Positions 23,059-35,160 of a stretch of 64,000 nucleotides of DNA are shown piece by piece (position 1 is the first letter of the stretch; every line of letters begins with the position of its first letter). The notes below the pieces were generated by a model that was not told where the DNA came from, made no database searches, and saw nothing but the letters and a program-made list of their open reading frames with translations. The position numbers were made by a program, and so were the translations under genes. Source of the DNA: Peromyscus leucopus (taxonomy: Eukaryota; Chordata; Mammalia; Rodentia; Cricetidae); the NCBI RefSeq assembly GCF_004664715.2, contig NC_051070.1, positions 40,636,456-40,700,455 of the forward strand, read 5' to 3'.

Positions 23059-23560
23059 TTAGGAATAGAGGAACCAGCCAATATCTGATTTAAGTTAAGT
23101 TCATGAGATGGACCCCTACCCAAAGCTGCTTACTGGTATAAACCCTGAGATAAAATAGGGCAAACATCTTGTGGAAAACCAAATACAACTGGCCTATTAA
23201 AGTGATGTAGCAATAAAATGAGTCCTAATGGTATTCTGCTATTCTCATAGATTAGTGTCTTGTTCAGCCATTAACAGAGGAGTGTATTCCTGCAGCAGAA
23301 GGGAGCAAACAGCCCAAGACCCACAGCAGATAATGTGCAGAGAGCGAGAGACCTTGATATACTCAGTCCCAAATGGGATAGTTCCATCCAATCCCTCTCT
23401 GGAGGGCTGAGGGATCTCTTTGGAAAAGAACTAGAAGGTATGAAGGACAACAAAAAAGCAAGGCCTTCTAGACAAAACAGGATTGGTACACATATGGACA
23501 CACAGAGATAGTGGCAGCACGGTCAGGGCCTGCCTGGATCTGCAACGTAGGAAGTCCTAG
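23059..23560 (+). mobile_element. Old L1 3' UTR, plus strand
   Basis: Matches the rodent L1 3' UTR in order: gaaccagccaat, ctaatggtattctgctattc, gattagtgtcttgttcagcc, gggatagttccatccaatcc and gcagcacggtcagggcctgc. With the adjoining minus-strand part it resembles a 5'-inverted insertion. Confidence 0.75.
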
Positions 23561-23689
23561 GACTGAAAAGAGAAATAATTGTCCTGATTCTGTGTTTAAC
23601 TTTTCCACTGTTTTTTTTTTTTCCATGAAATAAATGCTATTTATTAGTGCAAAATTTTAATTTTTCTAAATGTTGGGGACATTTTCTTA

Positions 23690-23862
23690 ATGGCTTACAA
23701 TATGGATATGATGTGACTTACTTCTGATATGTGCTTCAACTTCTCCTCTGGTTGATTTTAACTAGAAATTGTAAGAAGAGCAAACCCTTTCTCCTCTAAG
23801 TTGCTTTTATGTCAAGCCCTGTGCATCACTCCAAGAGAAATGAAACTGGAACACCTAGGTAA
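23690..23862 (+). mobile_element. Diverged MaLR LTR 3' end (probable)
   Basis: The run aaaccctttctcctctaagttgc..atcactcc..agaaatgaaact follows the order of the MaLR LTR end (polyadenylation region, then aagttgctttt and cagcaa). It is strongly diverged and no boundary is visible. Confidence 0.4.
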
Positions 23863-24882
23863 GTTGCAGAAAGCTGAAGCTAGACTGAGTACTGAATATG
23901 TCATTCTGGGAGGGGAGCCTCTGACATGCAGATGAAAATTGAAACAGTGTAGGGAATTGGCTATATAACTATGTTGAGAAATAACAGTTAATACCAAAGG
24001 AGTCCTCAAGGCCAAATGTGAAAATCAGTACTAAATCTGATGTGTTCATGAGCTAGCAAGGCTCTTGGAGAGATGGAAAATAGCATAAAAAGAAATAGAT
24101 ACTTCATTCTTTGATAAGGATAAAAGACACACATACATATATTTATATATATTTTAAAAGTTTAAATTATATATATATATATATATGTAATTTTGAAATA
24201 CCTTTGCAAATTCATTTATATTGTCACAAACTCAATATGAGTGAATTAATCTTATCCTCTCTAAAATATAGCTACTTTTTACACAGTCAGACTTAAAGGA
24301 TGGAGTAAAAATTAGCCCTTCTTTTGTCACATGCTCTAGGCTAGACCCTTTTCATTTTGATTTCAACTACTAACCTCCTTTAAAACTTGCCACTTAGTGC
24401 TCTAGAGCTAGAGGTCAAACTCAGGGACTCATTCACACTGGTCATAATATCTAACACTTTCCTAATGTCTGAGCCTCAATCATTTTCACTTTTCATAGTG
24501 AACATAATCTAGTTTTGAAAAAAGGGAAAGCATTTTTTTTCTCTTATCATCTCCATAAATCCATTGAAGTATGTTATATATGCACACTAATGGTTACTAT
24601 TTTGGTAAGTCAAGTTCTTGAAATTTACAAAATTATGGACTTTGTTGATATGTAATATGTTTTAGTTAATTACTAAATATGAGCATTATCTGACATGCTA
24701 CATGAATTTGAACTTTTTAGTTTATGACAGCTTTTTCTTTGGTTAATGATTCATTCATTTTGTTTTATCATATTTGATTTTCAGGACTAATGAAGACTGA
24801 GAGAGTATTTCATTTTGTTTCTAAATACGGATAGAAGAACTTCTACTCTCTCCAGGATGACAGAATAAAATTGTTCAAAGTG
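23863..24882. other. Unique AT-rich DNA with a short (AT)n at 24168-24187
   Basis: No gene or transposon recognised. Confidence 0.45.
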
Positions 24883-24887
24883 GAACC

Positions 24888-26832
24888 TGCCTTAGCTAGG
24901 ATTTCTATTGCTATGAATGATATTATGACCAGAGCAACTCTTTTAAAGGAGAACATTTAATTTGGGTGGTTTATAGTTCAGAGGTTCAGTTTGTTATCAT
25001 CATGGTGGGACATGGTGGCATGCAGGCAGACATGGTGTTAGAGAAGAAGCTGAGAGTTTTATATTCTGATATATAGGTCATTGGAAGTGATCTGAGACAT
25101 TGGGCATGTCTTGAGCATATATCAGATCTCAAAGCTGGGCTCCATGGTGATAAACTTTCTCTAACAAAGCCACACATTATAATAGTGCCACACCCAATGA
25201 GCTTATGGGGGCAATTACATTCAAATTATCACATTCTACAACTTTCCCCCCCAAAAGCTTCTAGTGAAAATCATAATGCAAAAATGCATTTAGTCTAACT
25301 TCAAATGTCTCCATAATGTTTAAAAGTCTAAAGTTCAATGTCCCTTCTGAGATTATTGTAATGTCTTATTTGTAATTCCCTATGAAATAAAATAAAAAAT
25401 GATCAGATGACATATTCCAATACACAATGGCAGAGGATATAGATTACCATTTCAAAACAAAAGTGAGGGGAGCATAGTGAGGAAACACTGAACCAAAGCA
25501 AGACTGAAAACCAGTTCAGCAAATCCAAAGTCTGTATCTCTCTGTCTGATGTCAAAACGCTCTTCAGCTCTCCAGCTCCTTTCAGCTTTGTTGACTGCAA
25601 CACACTTCTTTCTCCTGGCTGATTCCACTCCCTGTTAGCAGCTTTCCATGGCAGGTATCCCACAGCTCTGGCATCTCCAACATCATGGAGTCCCCTTGGT
25701 AATACAGACTTCAACTCCACAGCTTCACAAAATGGCCTTTTTAGCTTCCATTCAAGGATACCCTTGACACATGCCTGGCCTTAGTGGTTTTCCATAGTCA
25801 AGGAAGCAAATTCTGTAACTTCTTTCTTCTATCCTTATCTCTAAAGCCAGAACAACTTGGCAGAAGCTGCCAATTTCTGCTGCTTACTGGAGATAGAAAA
25901 TGGCCCCTTTGTTCAATTACATCTTCACCAGCTTTCTGTTGTTAAGGGTTATCATTACCATCTAAGTTTGGTTGTCCTCGAACTTGCTCTGTATACAAGT
26001 CGGGACTCAAACTCAAAGATCCACCAAGCTTTACAACACTGGGCTCTAACTTTTCCTTTAATCCTTTTTCACAAGTTAGAAATTTAGCTGGGTGGGATTT
26101 TGCCTTGAGGACACCACTCCCTGTTAGTGCTTTGCTTCATCTGTTTATCTCCTTGATCACAGGATTAGCTCCCTTCTAATTCCTAGTGCTCCTTTTCATG
26201 ATAAATCTTTATGAGCATGAACACTAGTAATCAAACAATAGAGATTAAAGTAGGCTGTTTTGAGATTTCCTCAGCCAAAGGAATTAATCCAATTCTCTTC
26301 ACTTAAGCTGTAGGCAGACTCTTCAAACAAGGACAAAAAGTGGCCACTGTCTTTACCAAAATGTCACAAGAATGATTTCTAGGCAACATACTGAAATTCT
26401 TCTCCTGTTAAACCTCTTGAGCCAGCTCCCCACAGTTTAAATCAGTCAGCACTGCTGTCTTCAATGCTGTCTCAGTTTGGGTTTCTACTTACATGAGTAG
26501 ATACCATGAGCAAAGCAACTCTTATAAAGGGAAACATTTAACTGGTAACTTACAGTTCAGAGCTTCCATCCATTGTCCTCATAGTGGGACATGGTCTCCT
26601 GCAGGCAGATACAGTATTGTAAAAGGAGCTAAGTAAGAGTTTTACATCTTGATATGCAAGCAACAGTAAGTGATATGAGACATTGGGCAAGACGAGCATA
26701 TATGAGACTCAAGGCCTGCCTCCACATTGACATAGTTCCTCTAACAAAGCCACACACCTTCAGCAAAGCCACTCTTTCTAATAATGCCACTCCCAATGAG
26801 CTTATGTGGGCAATTACATTTAAACTACCACA
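24888..26832 (-). mobile_element. MT-type MaLR, LTR-internal-LTR, minus strand
   Basis: Two related LTRs in the same orientation lie at 24888-25233 and 26468-26832 and flank 1.23 kb of internal sequence. Flanks are gaacc (24883-24887) and gaact (26833-26837), a 5-bp duplication with one mismatch, as expected for ERVL/MaLR. On the minus strand each LTR ends like the MT/ORR1 families (aattaaat polyadenylation region, then aactaagaca-like). The minus strand also has a purine run, complement of 25243-25256, next to the 3' LTR that fits a polypurine tract. The internal region has no long frame, as expected for non-autonomous MaLR. Confidence 0.82.
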
Positions 26833-28410
26833 GAACTACATAATGTAATGAGACCTTGTATTCCAAACTACAGCTTTGTAACATACATGAAATTGTAGTG
26901 CATCTGATATCATCAGTGATTTAAATTCATAAATTCTCTACACTTTCTTGAATAAAAGGTCAATGGAGAATAAAATGTGGCCTATTACAATGAAGAAATC
27001 ATAATTACATTAAAAATGTTTAAATTATAAGTCTAAAATTCAAATATTATATATACGTATATATTATTATATATAAAATATAAATATATATATATATGTA
27101 TATATATATAATTGATTTGAATTTCTGGAAAAGGAATGTTGGTTTTGTCATTTAATTACTTAAAAAAATAAATGAAAGAGGCAAATCAAGAGGTGTGACT
27201 AGTGGAGCTCATATGACTGCTCACTTTGAGCTTAGGATACATGACTTTCCTCTTCACTTGTACCTAATGTTTTATTTCCCTCTGAAACTAATTTTCTTCA
27301 CTGTACAGCTCTTTTGAACTTTTCTATTTAGTAAACTCTCTACTTTTGAGCAATTTTTGTTTGCATCTTATTACAAAAATCTCCTTATTATGCCTAACAA
27401 TCAGGCATACTAATACAGTTATGGTACATGGCCATGACTTTTCCATGGTTTTCTGTCAGCTTTAAATTCACTGTGCTTCAAAGCCTGGAGCCATAGGTCA
27501 AAAGTACACAGAGAAATCATTTATGTGCATAGACTTTATATGTGCCAGAGAGGATATTATTTCTGAAAGTGAACCCCAAAACAAATGAGCATGGTAACAC
27601 ATAACACCATTTGACCATACTATTAACTGAGATAATGAGTACAATGGAGGCATTTCAAGGCACTATAAGATTTCTGAGAAGATACAGGAGCAGTTTAGAG
27701 TGTTTTTTGTTTTTTATTTTATTTTATTTCTTAACAGTAAAGAGTCAGCTAAAGCAATATGCTTTAAAGAATGGCTTTAATATCACATTTCAAAAGCATT
27801 TGACTTTTGAAATATAACCTTTAAAGATGAGTTATTAACCCTTTATAATTTTGAAGATGGTTAACATATTATTTCTCTTAACATTCCTTTTTTTTAATAT
27901 TGAATCATCATGAGTAAGATTCTCTTATTCTGACTAACCAGTTAAATTTCTTGTACTTAAGTAGATGATGTGGGATAAACATTTTGTGAGTGGGTGTTAT
28001 TTTTTCATCTGCTTGAAGTAAATAAAGACTAATATGAAGAATTTTAAGAATATAGTCACTATATTCTAAGTACAACATAAATGAATTAAAGTAGATGTAT
28101 CATTTATGTAAAATTATAAAAATATATTAATATATTAAGGATGCATTTCTTTCTATCAATACAACTACTTATCTATTTCATTTATTCATAAATTTCCATT
28201 TCTGGCCTCATGTTAAAATTATAACTAAAGTGGTAATGAATATTAAGTGACTTGTTCTCTCCCTAGATTTACATCATTACTATTAAATGCTGAAAATATT
28301 TTACCTTGATAGGCAATAAATGGAAGCCATTAGTAAAATGATTTGCCAAGGAAAGTCAACACTGAATCTGATGATGGACAAGTTACTTTCAGATTTATGG
28401 CAATCTTAGA
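26833..28410. other. Unique AT-rich DNA; (AT)n-rich at 27045-27118
   Basis: The AT tract is a 70-bp stretch of alternating A/T with one CG. No gene or transposon is recognised in the rest. Confidence 0.5.
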
Positions 28411-28543
28411 TTTATAAACAAATTGATAATGAAAAAGTAATTTGAAAGTTATTAAAAACTAAAATGACAAAAAAATTTATAATGTCTACTTACAACTCAA
28501 CAATACCTCTTTCACAAGTAATTCAATAATAACAGAATTATAA
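28411..28543. repeat. Local duplication, copy 1
   Basis: About 133 bp that recurs in direct orientation at 29085-29218 with roughly nine of ten bases identical, including the blocks gataatgaaaaagtaatttg and cacaagtaattcaataataa. Confidence 0.92.
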
Positions 28544-28747
28544 AATATATTAATTAATATAAGAGGAGGATAGACAGGCACAAAAACACCCAGACATAGA
28601 GAAAGAGACAGAGAGAAGATAATGATGAAATCACACCTGAATAATATTACAGAGAGTCTTCAGTTGTAGACAAGTAAAAATATAAACATGAAAAACAATG
28701 GATAAAACTAACAAAGTAAAAATTGAATATTAACAATTTCCTTTTTT

Positions 28748-29066
28748 TATTTTATTTATTTTTTTATATTTTATTTTTTTTATTTTACAATACTATTCAG
28801 TTCTACATAATAGCCACAGATTCCCTTGTTCTCTCCCTTCCTGCCCCCTCCCTTCCCCCCAGCCCACCCCCCATTCCCAACTCCTCCAGATCAAGGTCTC
28901 CCCAAGGACTGGGATCAACCTGATAGACTCAGTCCAGGCAGGTCCAGTCCCCTCCTCCCAGATTGAACCAAGCGTCCCTGCATAAGTCCCAGGTTTCAAA
29001 CAGCTAACTCATGCAACGAGCCCAGGACCTGGTACCACTGCCTAGATGCCTCCCAAACAGATCAAG
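28748..29066 (-). mobile_element. L1 3' end, minus strand, with clean target duplication
   Basis: T-rich start (A-tail), then the C-rich complement of the L1 3' G-tract, ending truncated at 29066. The 16-bp duplication aacaatttcctttttt is at 28732-28747 and 29067-29082. The good duplication and moderate divergence suggest a fairly recent 5'-truncated insertion. Confidence 0.93.
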
Positions 29067-29084
29067 AACAATTTCCTTTTTTAT

Positions 29085-29218
29085 ATTCATAAACTAACTG
29101 ATAATGAAAAAGTAATTTGAAAGTTGTTAAAAACTAAAATGACAGAAAATTTTATAATGGCTATTTACAACTCAACAATATCACTTTCACAAGTAATTCA
29201 ATAATAATAGAATTTTAA
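29085..29218. repeat. Local duplication, copy 2
   Basis: Second copy of 28411-28543. Removing the L1 and one target duplication puts the two copies about 340 bp apart originally. Confidence 0.92.
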
Positions 29219-29242
29219 TATATATAAAAGGTATGGTCACTT

Positions 29243-29416
29243 GTTTTCTTTTTTGTTTGTTTTTGTGTTTGCTTTTATTTTTATTTTTCCAGACAGGGTT
29301 TCTCTGTGTAGCCCTGGCTGTCCTGGAACTGACTCTGTAGACTAGGGCTGCCTGGATCTACCTGTTTCTGCTTCATAAGTACTGGGATTAAAGAAATGGA
29401 CTGTCATTGCCAGACC
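29243..29416 (-). mobile_element. B1 SINE, minus strand
   Basis: T-rich tail (29243-29290), then ccagacagggtttctctgtg, tagccctggctgtcctgg and tactgggattaaag. The target duplication is atggtcactt (29233-29242) and atggtcattt (29417-29426). The murine-like middle (no ggaaaggcgc) marks an older subfamily than the 21.2 kb copy. Confidence 0.93.
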
Positions 29417-29542
29417 ATGGTCATTTAATTTCACAGATCTACAATGCATGAAAAGTTGACAGAAGTCTCCAAGCTGATAGGGCATTAGATCAGATGTAAC
29501 TCTCATGTAGGGAAAAGATCATTGTAAATACAGAACTGAAGG

Positions 29543-29915
29543 TATCTTAGTCACTCTTCTAGTGCTGTGAAGAGACAACATGACTAAGGCAACTCCTATG
29601 AAAGAAAATATTTAATTGATGGCTGCTTATAGTTTCAGAGGTTTACTCCATTATCATCACAGCAGGGAGTATGGCAGCATCCCACAGGCAAAGGAGCAAT
29701 AGCTCAGAGCTAGATTGTTTTCTCATTGGCAGAAAGACAGTAACACTGGAACTGCCTGGGCCTTTTCAAACCTCAAAACCTACTCCCAGTGAAACACTTC
29801 CTGCAACAAGACCATACCTCTTAATCCTTCTAATCCTACCAAAAAATCCACTCCCTGGTGACTGAACATTCAAATATATGAGCCTATGGGGATCATCATT
29901 ATTCAAACCATTATA
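29543..29915 (-). mobile_element. MT-type MaLR solo LTR, minus strand
   Basis: Same family and orientation as the LTRs of the 24.9 kb element: ctgtgaagagacaacatgac and aggcaactcctatgaaag at the left, ctccctggtgactgaac and cattattcaaacc at the right. Flanks gaagg (29538-29542) and gcagg (29916-29920) are a 4/5 match for a 5-bp duplication. Confidence 0.82.
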
Positions 29916-30000
29916 GCAGGTATGTATAAAATACTATTTCTAACATAATCACTCAAATATATCATTACACAGAAAAGTAACAAATATAAATGAGATTTTT

Positions 30001-31438
30001 TCTTCACCAACCCCACATCTGACAGAGGGCTGATCTCCAAAATATATAAAGAATTCAAGAAACCTGACACCAAATTACCTAATAATACAATTAAAAAATG
30101 GGCTACAGAGATAAACAGAGAATTCTCAACAGAAGAATCTCAAATGGCCAAAAGACATTTAAGAAATTCCTCTTCTTTGGTCACCAGGGAAATGGAAATT
30201 AAAACAACTCTGAGATACCATCTTACATCTGTCAGAATGGCTAAGATCAAAAACACTGAAGACAGGTTATATTGGAGAGGATGTGGAGCAAGAACACTCC
30301 TCTACTTGTTGGTGGGTATGCAAACTTGTATAGCCAGTTTGGAAGTCAGTATGTCTGTTTCTCAGAAAAGTGGGAATCAGTCTTCCTCAAGACCCAGCTA
30401 TACCACTCTTGGGCATATACCCAAGGAATGCTCAATCATACCACAAGGACACATGCCCAACTATGTTCATAGCAGCATTATTTGTAATAGCCAGAACTTG
30501 AAAACAGCTTAGATGCCCTTCAATTGAAAAATGGATTAAGAAAATGTGGTACATATACACAATGGAGTACTACTCAGCAGAGAAAAACAATGACATTATG
30601 AAAGTTTCAGGCAAATGGATAGAACTAGAAAAATACCACCCTGAGTGAGGTAACCCAGACTCAGAAAGACAAACATGGTATGTACTCACTCATAAGTGGA
30701 TACTAGATGTAAAACAAAGAATAATCAGACTACAACCCACAGCTCCAGGGAGGCTAGCTATCAAGGAGGACCCTAGGAAGGATGCATGGATATCCCAACA
30801 AAGGAAAAATAGATGAGATCTACATGAGTGAACTGGAGTTGAGGGAGGTAGTGAGGGGCAAGGCTATGGGGGTGAGAACATGGGGGAACTAGATGTTTGA
30901 GCTGGAGCAGGGACAGAGTAGGAGAGAAGGGAAGGAGATACCATGATGGGTGAAGACATCATGGCAATAGGGAGAAGCAGAGTGCTGAGGAGGTTCCCAG
31001 GGATCGACAGGGATGACTCTACCTTGGACTACTGGCAATAGTTGAGAGAGTGCCTGAATTGGCCTACTCTGGTGATTGGATGGCTGAGTACCCTGTCATC
31101 ATGGAGTCCTTATCCAGTGACTGGTGGAAGCAGATACAGAGATCCAAGGTTGGGTGCCAGGCCTACCTCCAGGAGTCCAGTCGAGAAGGAATTATGTGAA
31201 CAAGGGGCATCGAGATCATGATGGGAAAATGTACAGAGATGGCCAGCCAAACTAGTGGAAACACATGAACTGTGAACCAATGGCTGTAGAGGCCCTATGG
31301 TACTGGACTAGGCTCTCTGGACAGGCAAGATGGTCATTTGACTTAAACTGTCTGAGGGGCAGGTGGAGGAGAAGAGGAGGATCTGTGGTTAGTGTGTGGA
31401 ATGAGTAGAAAATTTAATAAAATAAAAAGAAATAAATA
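30001..31438 (+). mobile_element. L1, 5'-truncated, plus strand (ORF2 C-terminus and full 3' UTR)
   Basis: Starts within the ORF2 3' part (ccccacatctgacagaggg). The L1 signature gggcatatacccaagg is at 30413. ORF2 ends near 30700, and a 3' UTR follows to the polyadenylation region and A-rich end (ttaataaaataaaaag). A frame of 122 codons at 30144-30512 preserves part of the ORF2 C-terminal region but is frameshifted. It is younger than the L1 at 5.9 kb. Approximate flanks ataaatgagatttt and ataaataagatgtt may be the target duplication. Confidence 0.9.
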
Positions 31439-31837
31439 AGATGTTCATTCCTACAAAATAAAACACATTACAATATAATAATATAAAAAATATTGAATGT
31501 ATACTGATGTAGGAGTATGCATTAAATTAATACTTGAAGATAATGAAATATTAAAGGTAGTTTTATTTTTTAAGCACTGAAGACATAATGAATTTTAAAG
31601 GCACTTTAGCATTGACTGATTATAGAGGTAAATGGGATAAAAATAAATCTTGAAGTAATATAAATAATATAAACTAAGATCTCAAAATGACAAAAAAGAA
31701 AAAAATAAATAAAACACTGTTTTACTTTTCACAAAAGTAATTATTCTCATTTAAAATATACAATCATCATAATAAAATCATGTTTTATTTTAAGATTAGA
31801 AAACAGTTTCATAATACTGAAAATATAGCAAGATCTA
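31439..31837. other. Unique AT-rich DNA
   Basis: Nothing recognised. Confidence 0.45.
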
Positions 31838-32000
31838 TAGAGATGGATCAGTGATTAAGAGCATTAGCTGCTCTTCCAGAGAACCTGGAAACAATTCCTA
31901 GCACCTAGATTTTGGCTCACAATGGTCTGTAACTCCAGTCTCAGGGGCTCCCAAAACCCTGTTTTAGCATCTGATTCCAATGCACACCTTCCTCTTCTTT
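31838..32000 (+). mobile_element. B2/B3-type SINE, plus strand
   Basis: The tRNA-derived head is visible: tagagatggatcagtgatta, gagcattagctgctcttcca, then attcctagcacc and ctcacaatggtctgtaact. The 3' end is diverged. Confidence 0.8.
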
Positions 32001-33194
32001 TTTATCTAATTCTAAAATAAAACATAAGATTTTATGATGATAATTATATAATTTAAAGGAAGACACTGTGCACAACTTCTCTAAAAGAGGAGCATTTTTA
32101 GTTGTGTCCCTGCTGCAGCTGTGTGGATTTCTGTGATGCATCACTTATGAGTCCAGGATGGGGTGTGCCTTCTCAGGCCACAGATGTTAGATCAACCATG
32201 TTCCTGTGAGTGACTGTAAAGTAGTCGCTGCTTCACTGAGTTGGATTTGAGTAGAATTGATTATTTGGTCTACTATTACCCTTTTTTTTTTTTTTTCTGG
32301 ATCTAATAGAAATTAACTCACCAGAGAGGTCATGATTCATTCAGCATTATAGTAATTGTCATTTGGACTTCTATGAATAAAGAGAGTTACAGTGCTGAAG
32401 CTTGGATTCATGAAGACAGAAGAGCTACTTATAAGTTGTACAATAAATGTTTGAGATCACTGTTTAATTTGCAGTTTCGAATCTTCCAAAGTGAGAGAAT
32501 TTTGGCTTTACAAATTGTTGAGCAATGCATATCTCTCATTTTTACTCTCAAAGCTATGTTAACTGTTCGGGTAACACATTTATTTCAGTTATTAGAACAC
32601 AAACATCAGAGTGAAATTCCTGTGTAGCAGAATTTCAGAGTAAAATGAAGAGAAATCATGAATGGAAACCAATTTTGTGTAAAGTGGGACTCAAAACTTT
32701 CTCATTAGAAGACCAGAAGTAGGACCACTTCCCAAAAAACTTGTGACAAACATTTTACCATTTCATGTAATTATTTTCATGAAAATATTGGGGCTAAGCA
32801 CAATAAGAAGAACATATATGGTTCCAGTTTGAGTGTTTACATTAATGTCTTTAACACTTCTTCTAAGATCAGGAATAAGACAAGAAAACACTTCTGCCTT
32901 TCTAGTCTAGGTACATAGAAATCTCTGAGTAATTGTGTAAAAGAACTTACAGTAGACTGTGGCCATAAGGAAATCCTGGCATCATGAGTGAATGAATGAA
33001 TGAATTAAATCTAACATAGTATATATATAGTAGTCCATGCATAGGCTAAATTCTCTTATTTATCCATTCCACAACCTGTTGATTATGTGTTAATTAATTA
33101 GACAGCTCTATAATGTTTAAGATTGGAGAAGGAGAGAGAGACTGAAAGCTAGAAAGTGTTTTTTTTAAAAAAAAGGTCATAAAGAATATGTGGG
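32001..33194. other. Unique DNA, no gene recognised
   Basis: An 84-codon open frame at 32373-32627 has no recognisable domain and no supporting signals. T-run at 32283-32297. Confidence 0.4.
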
Positions 33195-33395
33195 ATGGAA
33201 TGATGCTGCTGCCACAGTTAAGAGGACTTCCCATTTTTTACAAAGATTCAGGTTAGATTCTTAGCACCCACACAGCAACTCACCGCCATTTGTATCTTCA
33301 GTTCTAGGGGATCCCATGCCATCTTCCAACCTCCATAGACACTGGACATGCATGTGGTACACAAATAAACAAGTAGGTAAAACACTCATACAATA
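33195..33395 (+). mobile_element. B3 SINE, plus strand
   Basis: In order: cagttaagaggacttccc, ggttagattcttagcaccca, gttctaggggatcccatgcc and ctggacatgcatgtggtaca, followed by an A-rich end. This is the B3 arrangement with the promoter half diverged. Confidence 0.8.
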
Positions 33396-35154
33396 CAATA
33401 ATAATATTAACTAATGTATATTTTATTTCTGAGAGCATGTAATATCCTAGTCCCCCTTTTTACATTCTAGATTGCATTCTGGAAGCCTACATCTCTTCTC
33501 CCATAGCGCTCAAGTTGTGTGGCCTTTATGTGGTAAAACCTTCCCAGAGTCTCTTCCATAAACCGTCAGGGATAATAAGGCTAATCTCTCTTGACAGCTT
33601 TTAAAAACAAAATTTGGACCTAAATTGGAGTATTATTCATTGGAAAATACTTTTTGTAAAACAGTAAACTTTACTTGTTGGTAATTGCATACTATCATTC
33701 CTGTCCAGCTTCTTCTATGTGTGTCTCTGGCATGACAAATAAGAAGTAAATGCAGAAGATAATATAATGAAATGATCCTGGATGATCAAATACATCAATT
33801 TGATCAAATACAAGAAATTTAATGTTTAACTTTGTTTAAAATAAAGGATAATTAATATTTCATTTCAACAAACATTTTCTAAACAAGGAAGATTGAGCTA
33901 TCCATTCAGTCACATTTGATTTGTTGATGTATATTGATGCTTAAGAATAGAAAATTTTGTTCAAATCACTGAATCTTTCTAGATATTATGTGTTTGCCCA
34001 GCCTATCCTGAGGCAGTGTTTCTTCTACCTCCCACTGTTTCTCATATATACAAAAAAATTATCCGTGGCTCTGAAAATCAAACTCTTTCTCACCCAAACA
34101 CATTCTTTTGAAAGCTCGTAGGAAAGCAATTGGAAAAAGAGACAGGGGTTCTCCTCCAATATTCTCTCATCCTCTCGGTTTGATGTCTTTCCTTCATACT
34201 TGGATTTATTTTGTCTTCGTTTGGGACCACATGCTAATTTACACACATCAGTTCACCCGGGCAGAGAGCATAGTTACCTAGGGAGTAACAACACATTTCC
34301 TTAGACACCTTTGCTTTCTGTAAGGTCTTGTGGTTTAACTATCCCCGGGACAAACTTTCTTAAACAGCAGGCTGTTAGTACTCTCACTGTTTGTTAAGTT
34401 ATAAAAGTGTCCCTTCCACTCTGTTTCCTATCATGCACCTCCTGTTTTGTCATGGAGAGTGTCTTGATAATTCTAATAATATCAGGAGAAGAAATTCTCT
34501 CCATCTCTCTCTCTCTTTCTAACACACATACACCAAAAAAATAATAATAATAATAATAAAAAGCCAACAAACAACAACAAAAATCCCCTTGTTTTCAAGA
34601 ATACTTCTGGGAGGTTTGCAGAATGTAGTAAATTTACTTAATAGGTAACTGAAGTTTTCTGTGTTTTCTAGAGTTTGTTCACTCTATTGTCCTAATACCT
34701 CCATTTGCATGATCCCTCTCCATCCTCCTATGTCACCAGCTAGATCTATGGAAGAGAAGAGGCCTCAGAATTGCCTTAAGCAGGATGCCTTTGTACTGAA
34801 AATACTACTTTGAAAAGTGTTTTATATTTAATATCTGAAATGTGTTTTATATTTAATATTTAGCAATATCTTATACCTTACAAGATAATAGTATTGATTC
34901 TACCAAATATTGAAAATGGAATTTCATCTTCCTCATGTGGTTAGTTGAATTCTCTGTGTGTGTGTCTCTCTCCCTCCCCCTTTCTTTCTTCTTCCTTGTA
35001 TTTGAGATGTTTCTAGCAATTATACAAGTTTTATGAGGTTTTCAAAAAATTTACTGTTATTTTCATAACGAATGTATTGTCTACTATGGGCCACTATGAT
35101 CTTACTCTGAGATGTTGTGCTTATTCCATATACTGCTTAAAAGAATTTCTTTCT
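33396..35154. other. Unique DNA; (ATA)n at 34541-34558
   Basis: No gene or transposon recognised. An 18-bp direct repeat with period 25 (gtgttttatatttaatat) is at 34817-34859. Confidence 0.45.
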
Positions 35155-35160
35155 CACACA

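Noticed and set aside
23801..23858. Exon-like interval with good acceptor (ctcctctaag) and strong donor (ctag|gtaagt)
   Set aside because: The sequence follows the order of a MaLR LTR 3' end, so it is more likely a diverged repeat than a host exon.
24888..26832. Two independent solo LTRs or a DNA transposon pair
   Set aside because: Same orientation, spacing, shared internal style, polypurine-like run and matching outer 5-bp flanks favour one MaLR. No terminal inverted repeats are present.
30144..30512. Longest open frame, 122 codons, plus strand
   Set aside because: It is the decayed C-terminal part of L1 ORF2 within the element at 30001-31438.
32373..32627. 84-codon frame, plus strand
   Set aside because: Reasonable composition but no domain, no upstream promoter and no visible splice pair.
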